50,322 bases of DNA from Sphingomonas dokdonensis (GTDB lineage: Bacteria > Pseudomonadota > Alphaproteobacteria > Sphingomonadales > Sphingomonadaceae): assembly GCF_002197685.1 (NCBI RefSeq), contig NZ_NBBI01000010.1:1-50322 (forward strand), in the 5' to 3' direction. The notes under the pieces were generated by a model. It searched no databases. It was given only the letters and a program-made list of their open reading frames with translations, and was not told where the DNA came from. The stretch's first letter is position 1. Each line of letters opens with the position of its first letter. The translations under genes and the position numbers were made by a program. This document shows, in pieces, positions 36,771 through 46,707 of this stretch.

Positions 36771-37244
36771 GTGGATGGGGAGGCCGCAGCATCGAAGTCC
36801 CGATTGAGGCTTCTTGGCTTAGTTTTGTTGGGCCTGGTCACTTTTCTAGCAATTGCCATCGTTCTTGAAGACCGCGCAGGCGTGCCCTTCGACACAACGT
36901 ACCGTATTGGGTGCGCTATAGTATGTCTGTGGTTCATACGTGATTTCGAGAGGCAGTTTCCCGGCCGTTTTGGGCTTAGTCTCTATCTCGCTCTAGTCCT
37001 GAACATCGGGCTTTTCTTCACGCCCCTCGTGGATCGGCCAGCATCCCGTGGCGAGCTAATGCTGTTCATGCTGCCGGACGCCATCGTCGTTCTTGGTGTG
37101 GAGATCGTGACCTGTGAAGTCCGGGACGATCGTCAGCGGGCGAACAGGCAAATGATGATCCTGGCGCTGGTGGTAGCGCTCATCCTCTGTGCCGTCCTGT
37201 TTGGCTTGGCCCTTACGGAAGCAAGGGGCGTGGCCAGAGCATAG
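36771..37244 (+). CDS. Hypothetical four-helix membrane protein
   Basis: Encodes about 157 residues with four hydrophobic helices: LRLLGLVLLGLVTFLAIAIVL, IGCAIVCLWFI, LYLALVLNIGLFFTPL and MMILALVVALILCAVLFG. No family is recognised. The base composition is visibly less GC-rich than its neighbours and codon use is less biased, suggesting recent acquisition. The start is uncertain: GTG 36771 has AGGAG overlapping it rather than upstream, and TTG 36804 lacks a good site. It begins two bases after the tRNA-binding gene. Confidence 0.6.
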   Translation: MDGEAAASKSRLRLLGLVLLGLVTFLAIAIVLEDRAGVPFDTTYRIGCAIVCLWFIRDFERQFPGRFGLSLYLALVLNIGLFFTPLVDRPASRGELMLFMLPDAIVVLGVEIVTCEVRDDRQRANRQMMILALVVALILCAVLFGLALTEARGVARA

Positions 37245-37292
37245 CTTCGACGATGCCCTTCGCGCCACACGATTTGCCCCGCTGATTCAGGG

Positions 37293-38525
37293 CTAAAGCC
37301 CCAGCACCTGTTTCGCGATGATGTTGCGCTGGATCTCGTTGGAGCCGGCGTAGATCGGGCCGGCGCGCTCGTTCATGTAGCGCAAGGGGGCGAGCGCGTG
37401 CCATTCCTCGCCGGAGACATAGCCGTCTTCGGGCGGATGGTGGCGGGGCACCGGGCCGCCAGGCATGGTGGCGTGCGGTTGATAGACGAGGCCGCGGTCG
37501 CCGGCGGCTTCCATGGTCAGTTCGGTCAGCGTACCGGCGAGTTCGGTGCCCATGATCTTCATCATGGAGGATAAAGCGCCGACGCTGCCGTCGCCGTCGG
37601 CGGCGGAGAGCAGGCGAAGCTCCATGATCTCCAGCACGTCGGCGCGGATGCGGGCGCGGGCGAGCTTGGCGGCGAAGACGGGGTCGTCGATGAGCGGCGC
37701 GCCGTCGCTGCCGGTGGTTTCGGCGGCGTGGCGGGCGATCGCGTCGGCGCGCGCCTTCAGCGCGGGGGCATAGGCGTTGCCGCCGCGTTCGAACTCGAGA
37801 AGGTACTTCGCGACGCTCCAGCCGCGGTTGATCTCGCCCATGACGTTCGCCTTGGGCACGCGCACGTCGGTGAAGAAGACGGCGTTCTGGATCTGCTCGC
37901 CCGACGACATGGTGAAGGGCCGGACCTCGACGCCGGGCGTCGTCATATCGATGAGGAGGAAGGTGATGCCCTGCTGCGGGCGGCCTTCCTTGGACGTGCG
38001 CACCAGCGCGAAGATCCAATTCGCCTCGTTGGCGTGGGTGGTCCACACCTTTTGGCCGTTGATGATGAGATCGTCGCCATCCTCGACCGCGCTGGTCTGC
38101 AGACTGGCGAGATCGCTGCCCGAGCCGGGCTCGGAATAGCCCTGACAGAAGAAGATTTCGCCCGAAAGGATGCGCGGCAGGAAGAAGCGCTGCTGCTCGA
38201 CCGTGCCGTATTTCATGATGACGTATGCCACCATCGAGATACCCATCGGCGAGAGGCCGGGGGCGCCGGCGGCGATGCGCTCGCGGTTCCAGATGTAATG
38301 CTGCGCCACCGTCCAGTCAGTGCCGCCATGCTCGGGCGCCCAATGCGGTGCGGCCCAGCCCTTCTTCACGAGGATCTCCTGCCATTTCATGCTGGCATGG
38401 TGATCGGCATAGACGCTGGTGGAGAGGCGGCCGGCGCGTTGCAGGTCGGGGGTCAGGCTGGTGGAGAGAAAATCGCGGACTTCGGCCTCAAACGCCTGTT
38501 CCTCCGGGCTCCAGTTCAGGTCCAT
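37293..38525 (-). CDS. Acyl-CoA dehydrogenase family protein
   Basis: A 410-residue FAD enzyme that introduces an alpha-beta double bond in acyl-CoA. Its motifs are FFCQGYSEPGSGSDLASLQT, WTTHANEANWIFALVRTS, EINRGWSVAKYLLEFERGG, and a C-terminal helical bundle ending AGPIYAGSNEIQRNIIAKQVLGL. The catalytic base position corresponds to the ERAGPIYAGSNEIQ segment. The start at 38525 gives MDLNWSPEEQAF, with AGGAGAGCGGGA as ribosome site. It is divergent from lpdA. Confidence 0.93.
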   Translation of the reverse strand: MDLNWSPEEQAFEAEVRDFLSTSLTPDLQRAGRLSTSVYADHHASMKWQEILVKKGWAAPHWAPEHGGTDWTVAQHYIWNRERIAAGAPGLSPMGISMVAYVIMKYGTVEQQRFFLPRILSGEIFFCQGYSEPGSGSDLASLQTSAVEDGDDLIINGQKVWTTHANEANWIFALVRTSKEGRPQQGITFLLIDMTTPGVEVRPFTMSSGEQIQNAVFFTDVRVPKANVMGEINRGWSVAKYLLEFERGGNAYAPALKARADAIARHAAETTGSDGAPLIDDPVFAAKLARARIRADVLEIMELRLLSAADGDGSVGALSSMMKIMGTELAGTLTELTMEAAGDRGLVYQPHATMPGGPVPRHHPPEDGYVSGEEWHALAPLRYMNERAGPIYAGSNEIQRNIIAKQVLGL

Positions 38526-38617
38526 TCCCGCTCTCCTCTTTGCGTCGCGGGGTTGCACCCCCGTCATCAAGGTCTATGTCGCAGCCGTTTGATAGATCCG
38601 CAAGGCGAGTGCACCTG

Positions 38618-40012
<1,395 letters not shown>

Positions 40013-40020
40013 TCGCGGGC

Positions 40021-40044
40021 GGCGAGGGGTGGTGGCCCCTCGCC
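40021..40044 (+). terminator. Hairpin after lpdA
   Basis: A perfect nine-pair stem, GGCGAGGGG/CCCCTCGCC, with a six-base loop lies nine bases after the lpdA stop. No T-run follows, so it may terminate weakly or stabilise the 3' end. Confidence 0.5.
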
Positions 40045-40184
40045 AGCCTTGGGTGCGGGCGTTGCCTGCCGGTTGCCTGGCCGTCCGATTGTTGTCGGAG
40101 GGGGACGGCTATTTGGCTTGGTCAGCGGGAGCGGTTCATCGACCTGCGGCCGTCAACTGGCGCGGCGGTGCCAGCCCCGATCGC

Positions 40185-40277
40185 CGTCATCTCCGCGAAG
40201 GCGGGAATCCATAAAGGCCGCGTCCGCTTCTCTCGTGAGAAGCAGGATGTCTGGATCTCCGCCTGTCGGGGATGACG
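40185..40277. repeat. Paired repeat of a different family (GTCAT...GCGAAGGCGGGAATCCA)
   Basis: CGTCATCTCCGCGAAGGCGG then GAATCCAT at the left and CTGGATCTCCGCCTGTCGGG then GATGACG at the right form an inverted pair about 93 bases long. It belongs to the widespread GTCAT..GCGGGAATCCA class. The rest of the 40013-40326 gap shows no gene. Confidence 0.75.
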
Positions 40278-40326
40278 ATGGATGCGCCCAATGGCGGACG
40301 GGCGCGCTGCGGGCTATGCGTGCGTG

Positions 40327-40776
40327 ATGGAGCAGCAAGGCGCATCCGGAACCGGCGATCAGTCAACGACTAAGCCGATCGAGGTGTCAACGCTCGTTCG
40401 TGCGCTGGAAGCCTCTTGGGATCATCTTACCGCTTTTCGCGGCGACACCCGTGCGGGCAATCCCGCCTTTGGCCAATGCTATCCGACATCGCGTGTCGTC
40501 CAGTGGTTCTACCCTGAATATGAGATAGCCAAAGGAGAGATTTGGACCGGGGCCAGCCTTGAGGAGCATTACTGGAACGTCCGCCGGGTGCACGGGGAAG
40601 ACGAGTTCCTCGACCTCAGTTGGCGCCAATTCCCGAGCGGTTCAACGATCCGAGGCTTCTCACTTCTCGATCGTCAGGCGCCAGGTGACAGCGTGAGGGC
40701 AAAGGACCGGTGCGCGCTGCTGCTTGGTCGCGTTTTATTCTACCTCTCGAGGCATTCGAAAGACTCGCCGTCGTAG
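40327..40776 (+). CDS. YunG family protein (probable)
   Basis: Encodes about 149 residues of mixed charged composition. The core reads VRALEASWDHLTAFRGDTRAG, NPAFGQCYPTSRVVQWFYPEY, EEHYWNVRRVHGEDEFLDLS and WRQFPSGSTIRG, a pattern resembling the YunG family of unknown function (conserved WD, GQC and HYWN). No signal or membrane helix is present. The start is uncertain; ATG 40282 is also possible. The patch is somewhat less GC-rich than the surrounding DNA. Confidence 0.6.
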   Translation: MEQQGASGTGDQSTTKPIEVSTLVRALEASWDHLTAFRGDTRAGNPAFGQCYPTSRVVQWFYPEYEIAKGEIWTGASLEEHYWNVRRVHGEDEFLDLSWRQFPSGSTIRGFSLLDRQAPGDSVRAKDRCALLLGRVLFYLSRHSKDSPS

Positions 40777-41050
40777 AGGGGGGGGCAATAACGGTCATTG
40801 AAGGAAGGAGAACGAGCTGCCGAAACCGGCCGTTCGTTCAGCGCGAGCTTTCCCGCTTCTCCGTCTCCGAATGCCCGTTTTGGGGAAGAGCAATCGGGAA
40901 CAGGTTTCGGGAAAGCTCAACCTGCTGTCCGGCCATCTGCGTTCATCGGCACCGATCGTCCCGCTACGGGTTCCCAACCGGGAAAGTCTGTAAACGGGAG
41001 CGGCCGGCTTCAGCCGTTGAGGTTGAATGATCTTCGTTTCGCGGAATCGC
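40777..41050. other. Non-coding spacer with no recognised element
   Basis: 274 bases between the YunG-like gene and the DUF5694 gene. Short open frames on both strands here lack a ribosome-binding site and give low-complexity, unbiased codon use, so none is called. No terminator-like or repeat structure was found. Confidence 0.5.
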
Positions 41051-41860
41051 TCAGCGCGGAATGTAAGCACGCGCATCCACAAGGCTGTATCCGGGTGTTT
41101 CGCGCACGCACTGCTGCAACAACGTCAAGTGGCCCGCTCCGATGAACACGACCATGCGGTCTCCCGGCTTGGTGGCTTGCAACAGCTTTGCACAAATGCC
41201 CAGATTGCGGCGATACCAGGTTGCCGTCACCTCCAAACCCGGCTGCTCGTCGCCGGAGCCTAGTTTCAACAGCTCGCGATAGAGACCGTGCGTGCCATCT
41301 GCTGAAACCGGATCGTTCAGTAGTTGCAGGGTCGCAGCAATTCCCTCGGTCCTCAGCGCGCGTTCCTGAGCCGCGACATTCTGGTCACTGACGGTTGTGA
41401 TACGATCGATAATGGGTTGCTTTCCGTGCGACTGTGCAAAGGCAACTGCCGGTTCGAACGGGAGGCTTGCCGGTATGTCGAGGCCGTGCACCGCGTCCAA
41501 CTTTGCGGATTTTGCAAGCGCGAAGCCGAGTTGCACCGTTTCGTCGCGGCTCGCGGGCAGTGCTCCTTCCTTGTATTTCGCATAAGCAGTCGATGCCGCG
41601 TCCTCGCGCCATTCCACCCCGACAGCGGTCGGCGAGAAGCGCGACAGCGCTCGAACAATCGCGGTGATTTCGCGCTGGCGCTTCGGTGCGAGAACATCGT
41701 CCACGGCGAGATTCCGATAGTCCAGCCCTGGATTGGCGAAGTGCATCGTGCCGACGATCATGACCTGCGTGGGGGGCGGCGCTTCACTTCGCTGCTTCGC
41801 CGGCAACGGGGACGTCAGCGTCAGTGCCGCGATACCTACGATCGAGTGAAAAACCTTCAT
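41051..41860 (-). CDS. DUF5694 domain-containing protein (TraB/GumN-related)
   Basis: A 269-residue protein with a signal-like N-terminus (MKVFHSIVGIAALTLTSPLP). The domain has VMIVGTMHFANPGLDYRNL, DVLAPKRQREITAIVRALSR, AVGVEWREDAAST and a C-terminal MVVFIGAGHLTLLQQCV, the pattern of DUF5694/TraB-type proteins (TIKI-like proteases in eukaryotes; activity here unknown). A 22-base perfect palindrome sits 15 bases upstream of the start. Composition is less GC-rich than core genes. Confidence 0.78.
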   Translation of the reverse strand: MKVFHSIVGIAALTLTSPLPAKQRSEAPPPTQVMIVGTMHFANPGLDYRNLAVDDVLAPKRQREITAIVRALSRFSPTAVGVEWREDAASTAYAKYKEGALPASRDETVQLGFALAKSAKLDAVHGLDIPASLPFEPAVAFAQSHGKQPIIDRITTVSDQNVAAQERALRTEGIAATLQLLNDPVSADGTHGLYRELLKLGSGDEQPGLEVTATWYRRNLGICAKLLQATKPGDRMVVFIGAGHLTLLQQCVRETPGYSLVDARAYIPR

Positions 41861-41874
41861 CGCGGTGTTCCAAC

Positions 41875-41896
41875 CTGTATTACCTATGTAATACAG
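41875..41896. promoter_or_regulatory. Perfect palindrome, candidate operator
   Basis: CTGTATTAC-CTAT-GTAATACAG: nine perfect pairs around a four-base centre, 15 bases upstream of the DUF5694 start. The TGTATTAC half-site and position suggest binding by a dimeric repressor (PadR- or TetR-like), which would overlap the promoter or ribosome site. No regulator gene is adjacent. Confidence 0.55.
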
Positions 41897-42137
41897 CTAG
41901 CAACCGATCGGCGGGGGCACAAGCTGGATCGCTGATCGTGAGTGCGAGGAACGTCCCATCTTCCCTAAGTACCATGGTTTTTGGGAAGCGCAGCTAGGTT
42001 CAGGGGCGGCTATGCAGGTCGGGGTTCCCGAAGGCCGCCGTCGCGCTTTCCTCCCAATAACAGCCATTCACGATCGCTCTAGCAGCGGGCGAACGCGGGC
42101 GCGTAACCTCGGGCGGTTCGATGGAAGGAGCGCATCG

Positions 42138-42461
42138 TTGAGGGTCGAGGAATTGAGCGACGCAGAGCTTGCGATGCGGCCGCATCGGGTGCGGGGGCCG
42201 GTTGCGCGGGCGCTGCTTGATTGCGGGGCGATCGTTCCGGCGCGGGCCGTTGCTTACGCGCCGGACGGCGCCGATGCGCAGCGGGACTTGGAACGCGCGC
42301 GGCGGTTGGGGTTGGTCAAATGGACGACCGATGGGCGCTGCTGGTATGATCTTCGCGCCTTTTATGCGGTGCAGGCGCGGACGGAGCGCACGCGGGTGAT
42401 GATCGCGATCCCGCTTGCGCTCATCGTGGCGGCGGTGGCGGTGTCCTTTTACCCCGCTTAG
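42138..42461 (+). CDS. Hypothetical protein with C-terminal membrane anchor (TTG start)
   Basis: Encodes about 107 residues: (M)RVEELSDAELAMRPHRVRG, VARALLDCGAIVPARAVAYA, an RRLGLVKWTTDGRCWYDLRAF segment and one C-terminal membrane helix RVMIAIPLALIVAAVAVSFY. It is therefore tail-anchored with most of the protein in the cytoplasm. Earlier in-frame starts (ATG 42012) are possible but add unlikely sequence; TTG 42138 has AAGGAG seven bases upstream. The family is unknown to me. It is convergent with the flavoprotein gene. Confidence 0.55.
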   Translation: MRVEELSDAELAMRPHRVRGPVARALLDCGAIVPARAVAYAPDGADAQRDLERARRLGLVKWTTDGRCWYDLRAFYAVQARTERTRVMIAIPLALIVAAVAVSFYPA

Positions 42462-42486
42462 GCAGTGGCCGGGTGATACCCCGCGC

Positions 42487-43713
42487 TCAGGCGGCGAGTT
42501 CCTTTAGCGGGGTCGCGGCGTCCGCCAGCCGCGCCGGGTCGGGGGTGGCGGCGGTTTCGACGAGCTTTCGGCCCTGGACGTAATCCTTGACGGCGTTGAC
42601 GCAGTCGAGCGCGATCACGCGGCCGGCCTTGAGGTAGATGATCGAAAAGCTGCGCGTGGCGGGGTCGCCGCGCAGCACGGTGGCGTCGTGGCCGATCGAG
42701 AGGCCGACGGTCTGGAGCTTCAGGTCGTACTGGTTGGACCAGAACCACGGGACGGCGTGATAGGCGGCGTCCTGGCCGGCGATCGTTTTTGCCACGACAT
42801 TGGCCTGATCGTTGGCGTTCTGCACCGATTCGAGCCGGATCTCGGCACCGTCGGCGAACCCATTGGCGTGGAGCGCGCAGTCGCCGATCGCGAAGACGTC
42901 CGCGAGGCTGGTGCGGCATTGCGCGTCGACGGCGACGCCGTTGCCGCCGGTCGCGCCGGCGGCGAGCAGCGGCTCTACCGCGGGGACGATGCCGATGCCG
43001 ACGATGACGAGTTGGGCAGGAATGACGCTGCCGTCGGCGAGGCGCACGCCGCTGGCCTTGCCGTCTTCGCCGACGATGCAGTCGACCGCCGCGCTGAGGC
43101 GCACGTCGACGCCGTGCGCGCGATGCTCCGCCTCGTAGAAGCGCGACAGGTCAGGGCCGGCGACGCGCGCGAGGACGCGGTCGAGCGCCTCGAGCAGCAC
43201 GACGTGCTTGCCGAACTTGGCGAGGACGGCGGCGGCCTCCAGCCCGATATAGCCGCCGCCGATGACCACCGCCTGGGTGACGCCGGGCAGCTCGGCCATC
43301 ATGCGATCGGCGTCGGCGCGGGTACGCACGGTGTGGACGCCGGCGAGATCGTTGCCGGCGCACGAGAGGCGGCGCGGGCTGCCGCCGGTGGCCCAGATCA
43401 GGTGGCGGTAGCCGATCGTTTGGCCGTCAGCGGTAGTGACGGTGTGCGCGGCGGGGTCGACGGCGGTGACTTCGCGGCCGAGGAGCATGGCGACGCCCCG
43501 TTCCTGCCAGAAGCTTTCGGGGCGGATCAGGAGGCGATCGAACGTCTTGTCGCCGGCGAGATATTCCTTGGACAGGGGCGGACGCTCGTAGGGGAGCTCG
43601 GGCTCGGCGCCGATCACTGCGATCGTCCCGTCGACCTTCGCCTGGCGCAGCGCGATGGCGGCCTGTGCGCCGCCGTGGCCCGCGCCGACGATCACCACAT
43701 CGTAGCTGCTCAT
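42487..43713 (-). CDS. FAD-dependent oxidoreductase, ferredoxin/rubredoxin-reductase type
   Basis: A 408-residue flavoprotein of the pyridine-nucleotide-disulfide family. It has the FAD motif [34 protein letters not shown] (typical of ferredoxin reductases of the FdR/PdR type), the NAD motif [26 protein letters not shown] and a C-terminal reductase domain. These enzymes pass electrons from NAD(P)H to a 2Fe-2S ferredoxin for cytochrome P450 or ring hydroxylases. No ferredoxin or oxygenase is adjacent. The start at 43713 has GGGGAGGA upstream. Confidence 0.92.
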   Translation of the reverse strand: MSSYDVVIVGAGHGGAQAAIALRQAKVDGTIAVIGAEPELPYERPPLSKEYLAGDKTFDRLLIRPESFWQERGVAMLLGREVTAVDPAAHTVTTADGQTIGYRHLIWATGGSPRRLSCAGNDLAGVHTVRTRADADRMMAELPGVTQAVVIGGGYIGLEAAAVLAKFGKHVVLLEALDRVLARVAGPDLSRFYEAEHRAHGVDVRLSAAVDCIVGEDGKASGVRLADGSVIPAQLVIVGIGIVPAVEPLLAAGATGGNGVAVDAQCRTSLADVFAIGDCALHANGFADGAEIRLESVQNANDQANVVAKTIAGQDAAYHAVPWFWSNQYDLKLQTVGLSIGHDATVLRGDPATRSFSIIYLKAGRVIALDCVNAVKDYVQGRKLVETAATPDPARLADAATPLKELAA

Positions 43714-43782
43714 TCGTCCTCCCCGCGATATGTTCGTGCCGGTTCCTGCGTCGGCGGGCGCGCAAGGGCAAGCGAAACGCGC

Positions 43783-43811
43783 TTGACAGCGCGACGCTGC
43801 TTGTGTACAAA
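43783..43811 (+). promoter_or_regulatory. Sigma-70-type promoter upstream of the GTA cluster
   Basis: TTGACA (43783-43788), a 17-base spacer, then TACAAA (43806-43811). The -35 box is a perfect match, the -10 box 4 of 6, and the spacing optimal. It points toward the small terminase gene and lies about 70 bases upstream of the flavoprotein start on the opposite strand. This is a strong constitutive-looking pattern for a GTA cluster whose model relative is tightly regulated. Confidence 0.6.
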
Positions 43812-43866
43812 ACAGGAACATCGAGAAAGTGCAGGCGCGGTTGGGCAGCGCCGCCAGCCTCGATGA

Positions 43867-43922
43867 GCCGACGGGCCGGTGAGCGCGGGGGGACGGACCC
43901 CTGCCGCTCCCGGCCCGTCGGC
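43867..43922. promoter_or_regulatory. 13-base-pair inverted repeat in the GTA leader
   Basis: GCCGACGGGCCGG (43867-43879) and CCGGCCCGTCGGC (43910-43922) are perfect reverse complements around a 30-base GC loop. Transcribed from the promoter above, it would form a very stable hairpin before the small terminase start at 43979. Only GTTTGGGG follows, so a classic terminator is not indicated; it could attenuate or stabilise the mRNA. Confidence 0.6.
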
Positions 43923-43978
43923 GTTTGGGGGCCTGGCGGATGGCGGGTCCTTCACGAGAAAGCGGGCGGAGAGGCGCG

Positions 43979-44845
43979 ATGGCTATTGGCATGGCGGAGG
44001 GGATCGTGCGCCTGGGCGGGACGGGCGCGCGGGGCAGCGTGACGGGTGCAGCGGCGCAGCGCCGGGCTTGCGGCGGCGACGGGGTCGGCAAAGGAGCCAG
44101 GCGGGGGGATGCGGGCGGATCGGGAGAGACGGTGACGGCGGCGCCGCGGGGGCGGTCAGCGGCTGGCCGCCCTCGCGCGGCCCGCGATCCTGCGGTGGGG
44201 GACGCGTGCGCGTCTGGCGCGATGGAGGATGCAAGGGCGCGGCGTGAGGACGGTGCGCCGCGCGGCCGCCGCATCGCTGGCGGGGCGAAGCGGCCGCGTC
44301 AGACGCGCGTCGCGTTCGGATCGATCGACGGGGCCGGCGCGGCGGCGCTGGGGGATGAGGCCGGCGCGGCGCTGGGCGGTGTGGTGGGGCGCGACGAGCC
44401 ACTGCGCGGCACCGAGCGGATCGCGGGGCATACCACCCGGCTGCGGCAGCTGCGCTTTGCCAAGGTGCTGGCGGAAACGTGCAACGTGGCGGCGGCAGCC
44501 GCGGCGGCGGGGCGGACGCTGGCGACGGTGCATCGCTGGCGCAGCGTCGATGCGGCCTTTGCCGCGGCGTGGGACGAGGCGCTGGCGATCGGATACGACC
44601 GGCTGGAAAATGCGCTGCTGGTCTATGCGATCGGCAAGGTCGATGGCGTCGCCGCTGGGGCGGCGGGGGCGAGCATCAGCAACGGCGACCTGCAACTGGC
44701 GGTCGGCATGTTGCAGCGGCATCGCGCTGCGACAAGCGGGCGGCGCGGCCAGACGCTGCCAGTGAGGATGCCGACCGAGGCGGAGAGCGACGCCGCGCTG
44801 AAGCGCGCGCTGGACGGGCTGGCGCGGCGGGGGGCGCCGTCATGA
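43979..44845 (+). CDS. GTA small terminase candidate (g1-like)
   Basis: Encodes 288 residues. The C-terminal half has a terminase-like helix-turn-helix: [58 protein letters not shown]. Position directly before the large terminase and the ATGA overlap (44842-44845) support the call. The N-terminal 140 residues are Gly/Ala/Arg-rich and may be disordered; the real start could be later (ATG 44222, without a good ribosome site), although ATG 43979 has GGAGAGG upstream. In RcGTA, g1 is the small terminase that recognises DNA for packaging. Confidence 0.6.
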   Translation: MAIGMAEGIVRLGGTGARGSVTGAAAQRRACGGDGVGKGARRGDAGGSGETVTAAPRGRSAAGRPRAARDPAVGDACASGAMEDARARREDGAPRGRRIAGGAKRPRQTRVAFGSIDGAGAAALGDEAGAALGGVVGRDEPLRGTERIAGHTTRLRQLRFAKVLAETCNVAAAAAAAGRTLATVHRWRSVDAAFAAAWDEALAIGYDRLENALLVYAIGKVDGVAAGAAGASISNGDLQLAVGMLQRHRAATSGRRGQTLPVRMPTEAESDAALKRALDGLARRGAPS

Positions 44846-46143
44846 GCGACGATCCGCTGATGCGGCTCGCGCTGCTGCCGCCGGACGAGCGCGACCGGGT
44901 GATCGCCACGCTGTCGATGCCGATGAAGGTGGAGCTGGCGGGGCGCTGGCACACCTTCGCGCATGGGGGACAATATGAGCCGGAGCATGCGTGGCGCGTG
45001 TGGCTGGTCCGCGCGGGGCGCGGGTTTGGCAAGACGCGTGCGGGGGCGGAATGGGTCAATGGTGTGGCGCGCACCCGTCCCGAGGCGCGGATCGCGCTGG
45101 TCGGGGCGACGGCGGAGGAGGCGCGGCGCGTGATGGTGGAGGGGCCGAGCGGTGTGCTCGCCACCGCGCGGCTCGACATGCGGCCGGCCTGGGCGGCGAG
45201 CAAGGGCGAGGTGCGCTGGCCGGGCGGGGCGATCGCCACCGTCTATTCGGCGGATTCGCCCGAGGGGCTGCGCGGGCCGGAACATCATGCCGCCTGGTGC
45301 GACGAACTGGGCAAGTGGCGGCGCGGCGAGGCGGCGTGGGACAATCTGATGATGACGATGCGGCTCGGGAAGCAGCCGCAGGTGATGGTGACGACGACGC
45401 CGCGATCGACCGTGCTGATGCGGCGCGTGATGGCGTTGCCGGGACTGTACCAGACGACTGGGCAGACGGGGGATAACGTCCATCTGCCAGCGGCGTTCGT
45501 CGAGGCAATGACGGAGACGTATGGCGGGACGGCGCTGGGCCGGCAGGAGCTGGACGGCGAGATGATCGAGACGGTCGCGGGCGCGCTGTGGACGCGCGCG
45601 ACAATCGAGGCGTGCCGGATCGCGGCGGCGCCGGTGCTGGTGCGCGTGGTGGTGGGGGTCGATCCGCCGGCGGGCGTGGGCGGCGACGCTTGCGGGATCG
45701 TCGCGGCGGGGCTGGACGCGGCGGGGAGCGGGCATGTGATCGAGGATGCGAGCGTGACCGGCGCGACGCCCGAGGGCTGGGCGCGCGCCGTCGCGGGCTG
45801 TGCCGCGCGGCATGGCGCCGACCGGGTGGTGGCGGAGGCCAATCAGGGCGGCGAGATGGTGCGATCGGTGCTCCATGCCGCCGACACCGGGCTGCCGGTG
45901 GCGCTGGTCCATGCCAGCCGCGGGAAGGTGGCGCGCGCGGAGCCGGTGGCGGCGCTCTACGAAGCGGGGCGGGTGCGGCATGCGGGCGTGTTCCCGATGC
46001 TGGAGGACGAGCTGTGCGGGCTGGTGGTCGGCGGCGGTTATGAGGGGCCGGGGCGGTCGCCGGATCGCGCGGATGCGCTGGTTTGGGCGCTGAGCGAGCT
46101 GATGCTGGGGCGGCGTGGGGCGGCGGCGGTGCGGGCGTTGTGA
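44842..46143 (+). CDS. GTA large terminase / DNA-packaging ATPase (g2-like)
   Basis: A 433-residue packaging motor. The ATPase part has Walker A VRAGRGFGKTRAGAEW near residue 57, the GATAEEARRVMVEG motif, and Walker B WCDELGKW near 152 with the catalytic Glu. The C-terminal nuclease starts with VVVGVDPPAGVGGD and ends with DRADALVWALSELML. This arrangement matches the large terminases of RcGTA-like elements, which package host DNA rather than phage DNA. The start overlaps the previous stop (ATGA). Confidence 0.93.
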   Translation: MSDDPLMRLALLPPDERDRVIATLSMPMKVELAGRWHTFAHGGQYEPEHAWRVWLVRAGRGFGKTRAGAEWVNGVARTRPEARIALVGATAEEARRVMVEGPSGVLATARLDMRPAWAASKGEVRWPGGAIATVYSADSPEGLRGPEHHAAWCDELGKWRRGEAAWDNLMMTMRLGKQPQVMVTTTPRSTVLMRRVMALPGLYQTTGQTGDNVHLPAAFVEAMTETYGGTALGRQELDGEMIETVAGALWTRATIEACRIAAAPVLVRVVVGVDPPAGVGGDACGIVAAGLDAAGSGHVIEDASVTGATPEGWARAVAGCAARHGADRVVAEANQGGEMVRSVLHAADTGLPVALVHASRGKVARAEPVAALYEAGRVRHAGVFPMLEDELCGLVVGGGYEGPGRSPDRADALVWALSELMLGRRGAAAVRAL

Positions 46144-46197
46144 TGGGCGGGCGACGGGCGTTGCGAGCGATCGGCTGACGGCGGTGCGCGGGAGCGT

Positions 46198-46600
46198 TGG
46201 ATCCCGGCGCGGGCCGGGGTGACGGTGAGTTGGGGCTGCGCTGCGCTGAGGTGCGCTGCGTCTGATTGGCGAGCGGCGGTGTTCGCGGAGGGTTGGATCC
46301 CGGCTCAAGGCCGGGATGACGGGAGTGGTGTGGCTGGTTCGTGCCTTTCGTCATGCCGGGCTGGTCCCGGCATCCACGGGGCCGCGTGTTCGCTGGCTTG
46401 AGCGTGTGAGGCACGGTGGACCCCGGCACGGGGCCGGGGTGACGATGCGGGTGGGGCGGCTGGCGTGCTGCCTTGGTCATGCCGGGCTTGTCCCGGCTTC
46501 CACGGTGCCGCGCGCTCGCTGGCTTGAGCGTTTGCGGCGCGGTGGACCCCGGCACGAGGCCGGGGTGACGATGGTGGGTGGGGCGGCCGGCGTGCCTCCT
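46198..46600. repeat. Tandem palindromic repeat cluster inside the GTA operon
   Basis: The 564-base gap between terminase and portal (46144-46707) contains six REP-like half-units: 46198-46223, 46294-46320, 46349-46379, 46415-46443, 46475-46505 and 46541-46569. The last four form two tandem copies of a 126-base unit (46349-46474 and 46475-46600), about 90 percent identical by eye. A degraded third copy follows at 46601 to about 46650. Each half-unit is a hairpin of the GTCATGCCGGG or GGACCCCGG type. Elsewhere in the window the same elements sit between operons, not inside one. No gene is visible in the gap. Confidence 0.85.
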
Positions 46601-46707
46601 CATTGGGCCGGGCTCGTTCGGGGTTTCAGGGGCGCCGCGTGCTTGCCGGCGTCGGTGGGGGGTTGGCGGGTCCGCTCGGGACGCCGGAAAATTCGGGAGA
46701 GGTGATC

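Noticed and set aside
40795..41145. Short open frames on both strands in the 40.8-41.1 kb spacer
   Set aside because: No ribosome-binding site, no codon bias, low-complexity translation; one overlaps the DUF5694 gene antisense.
46198..46600. Repeats considered as a CRISPR array
   Set aside because: Units are palindromic with unequal spacing and the spacers are similar to each other, not unique. No cas genes are near.
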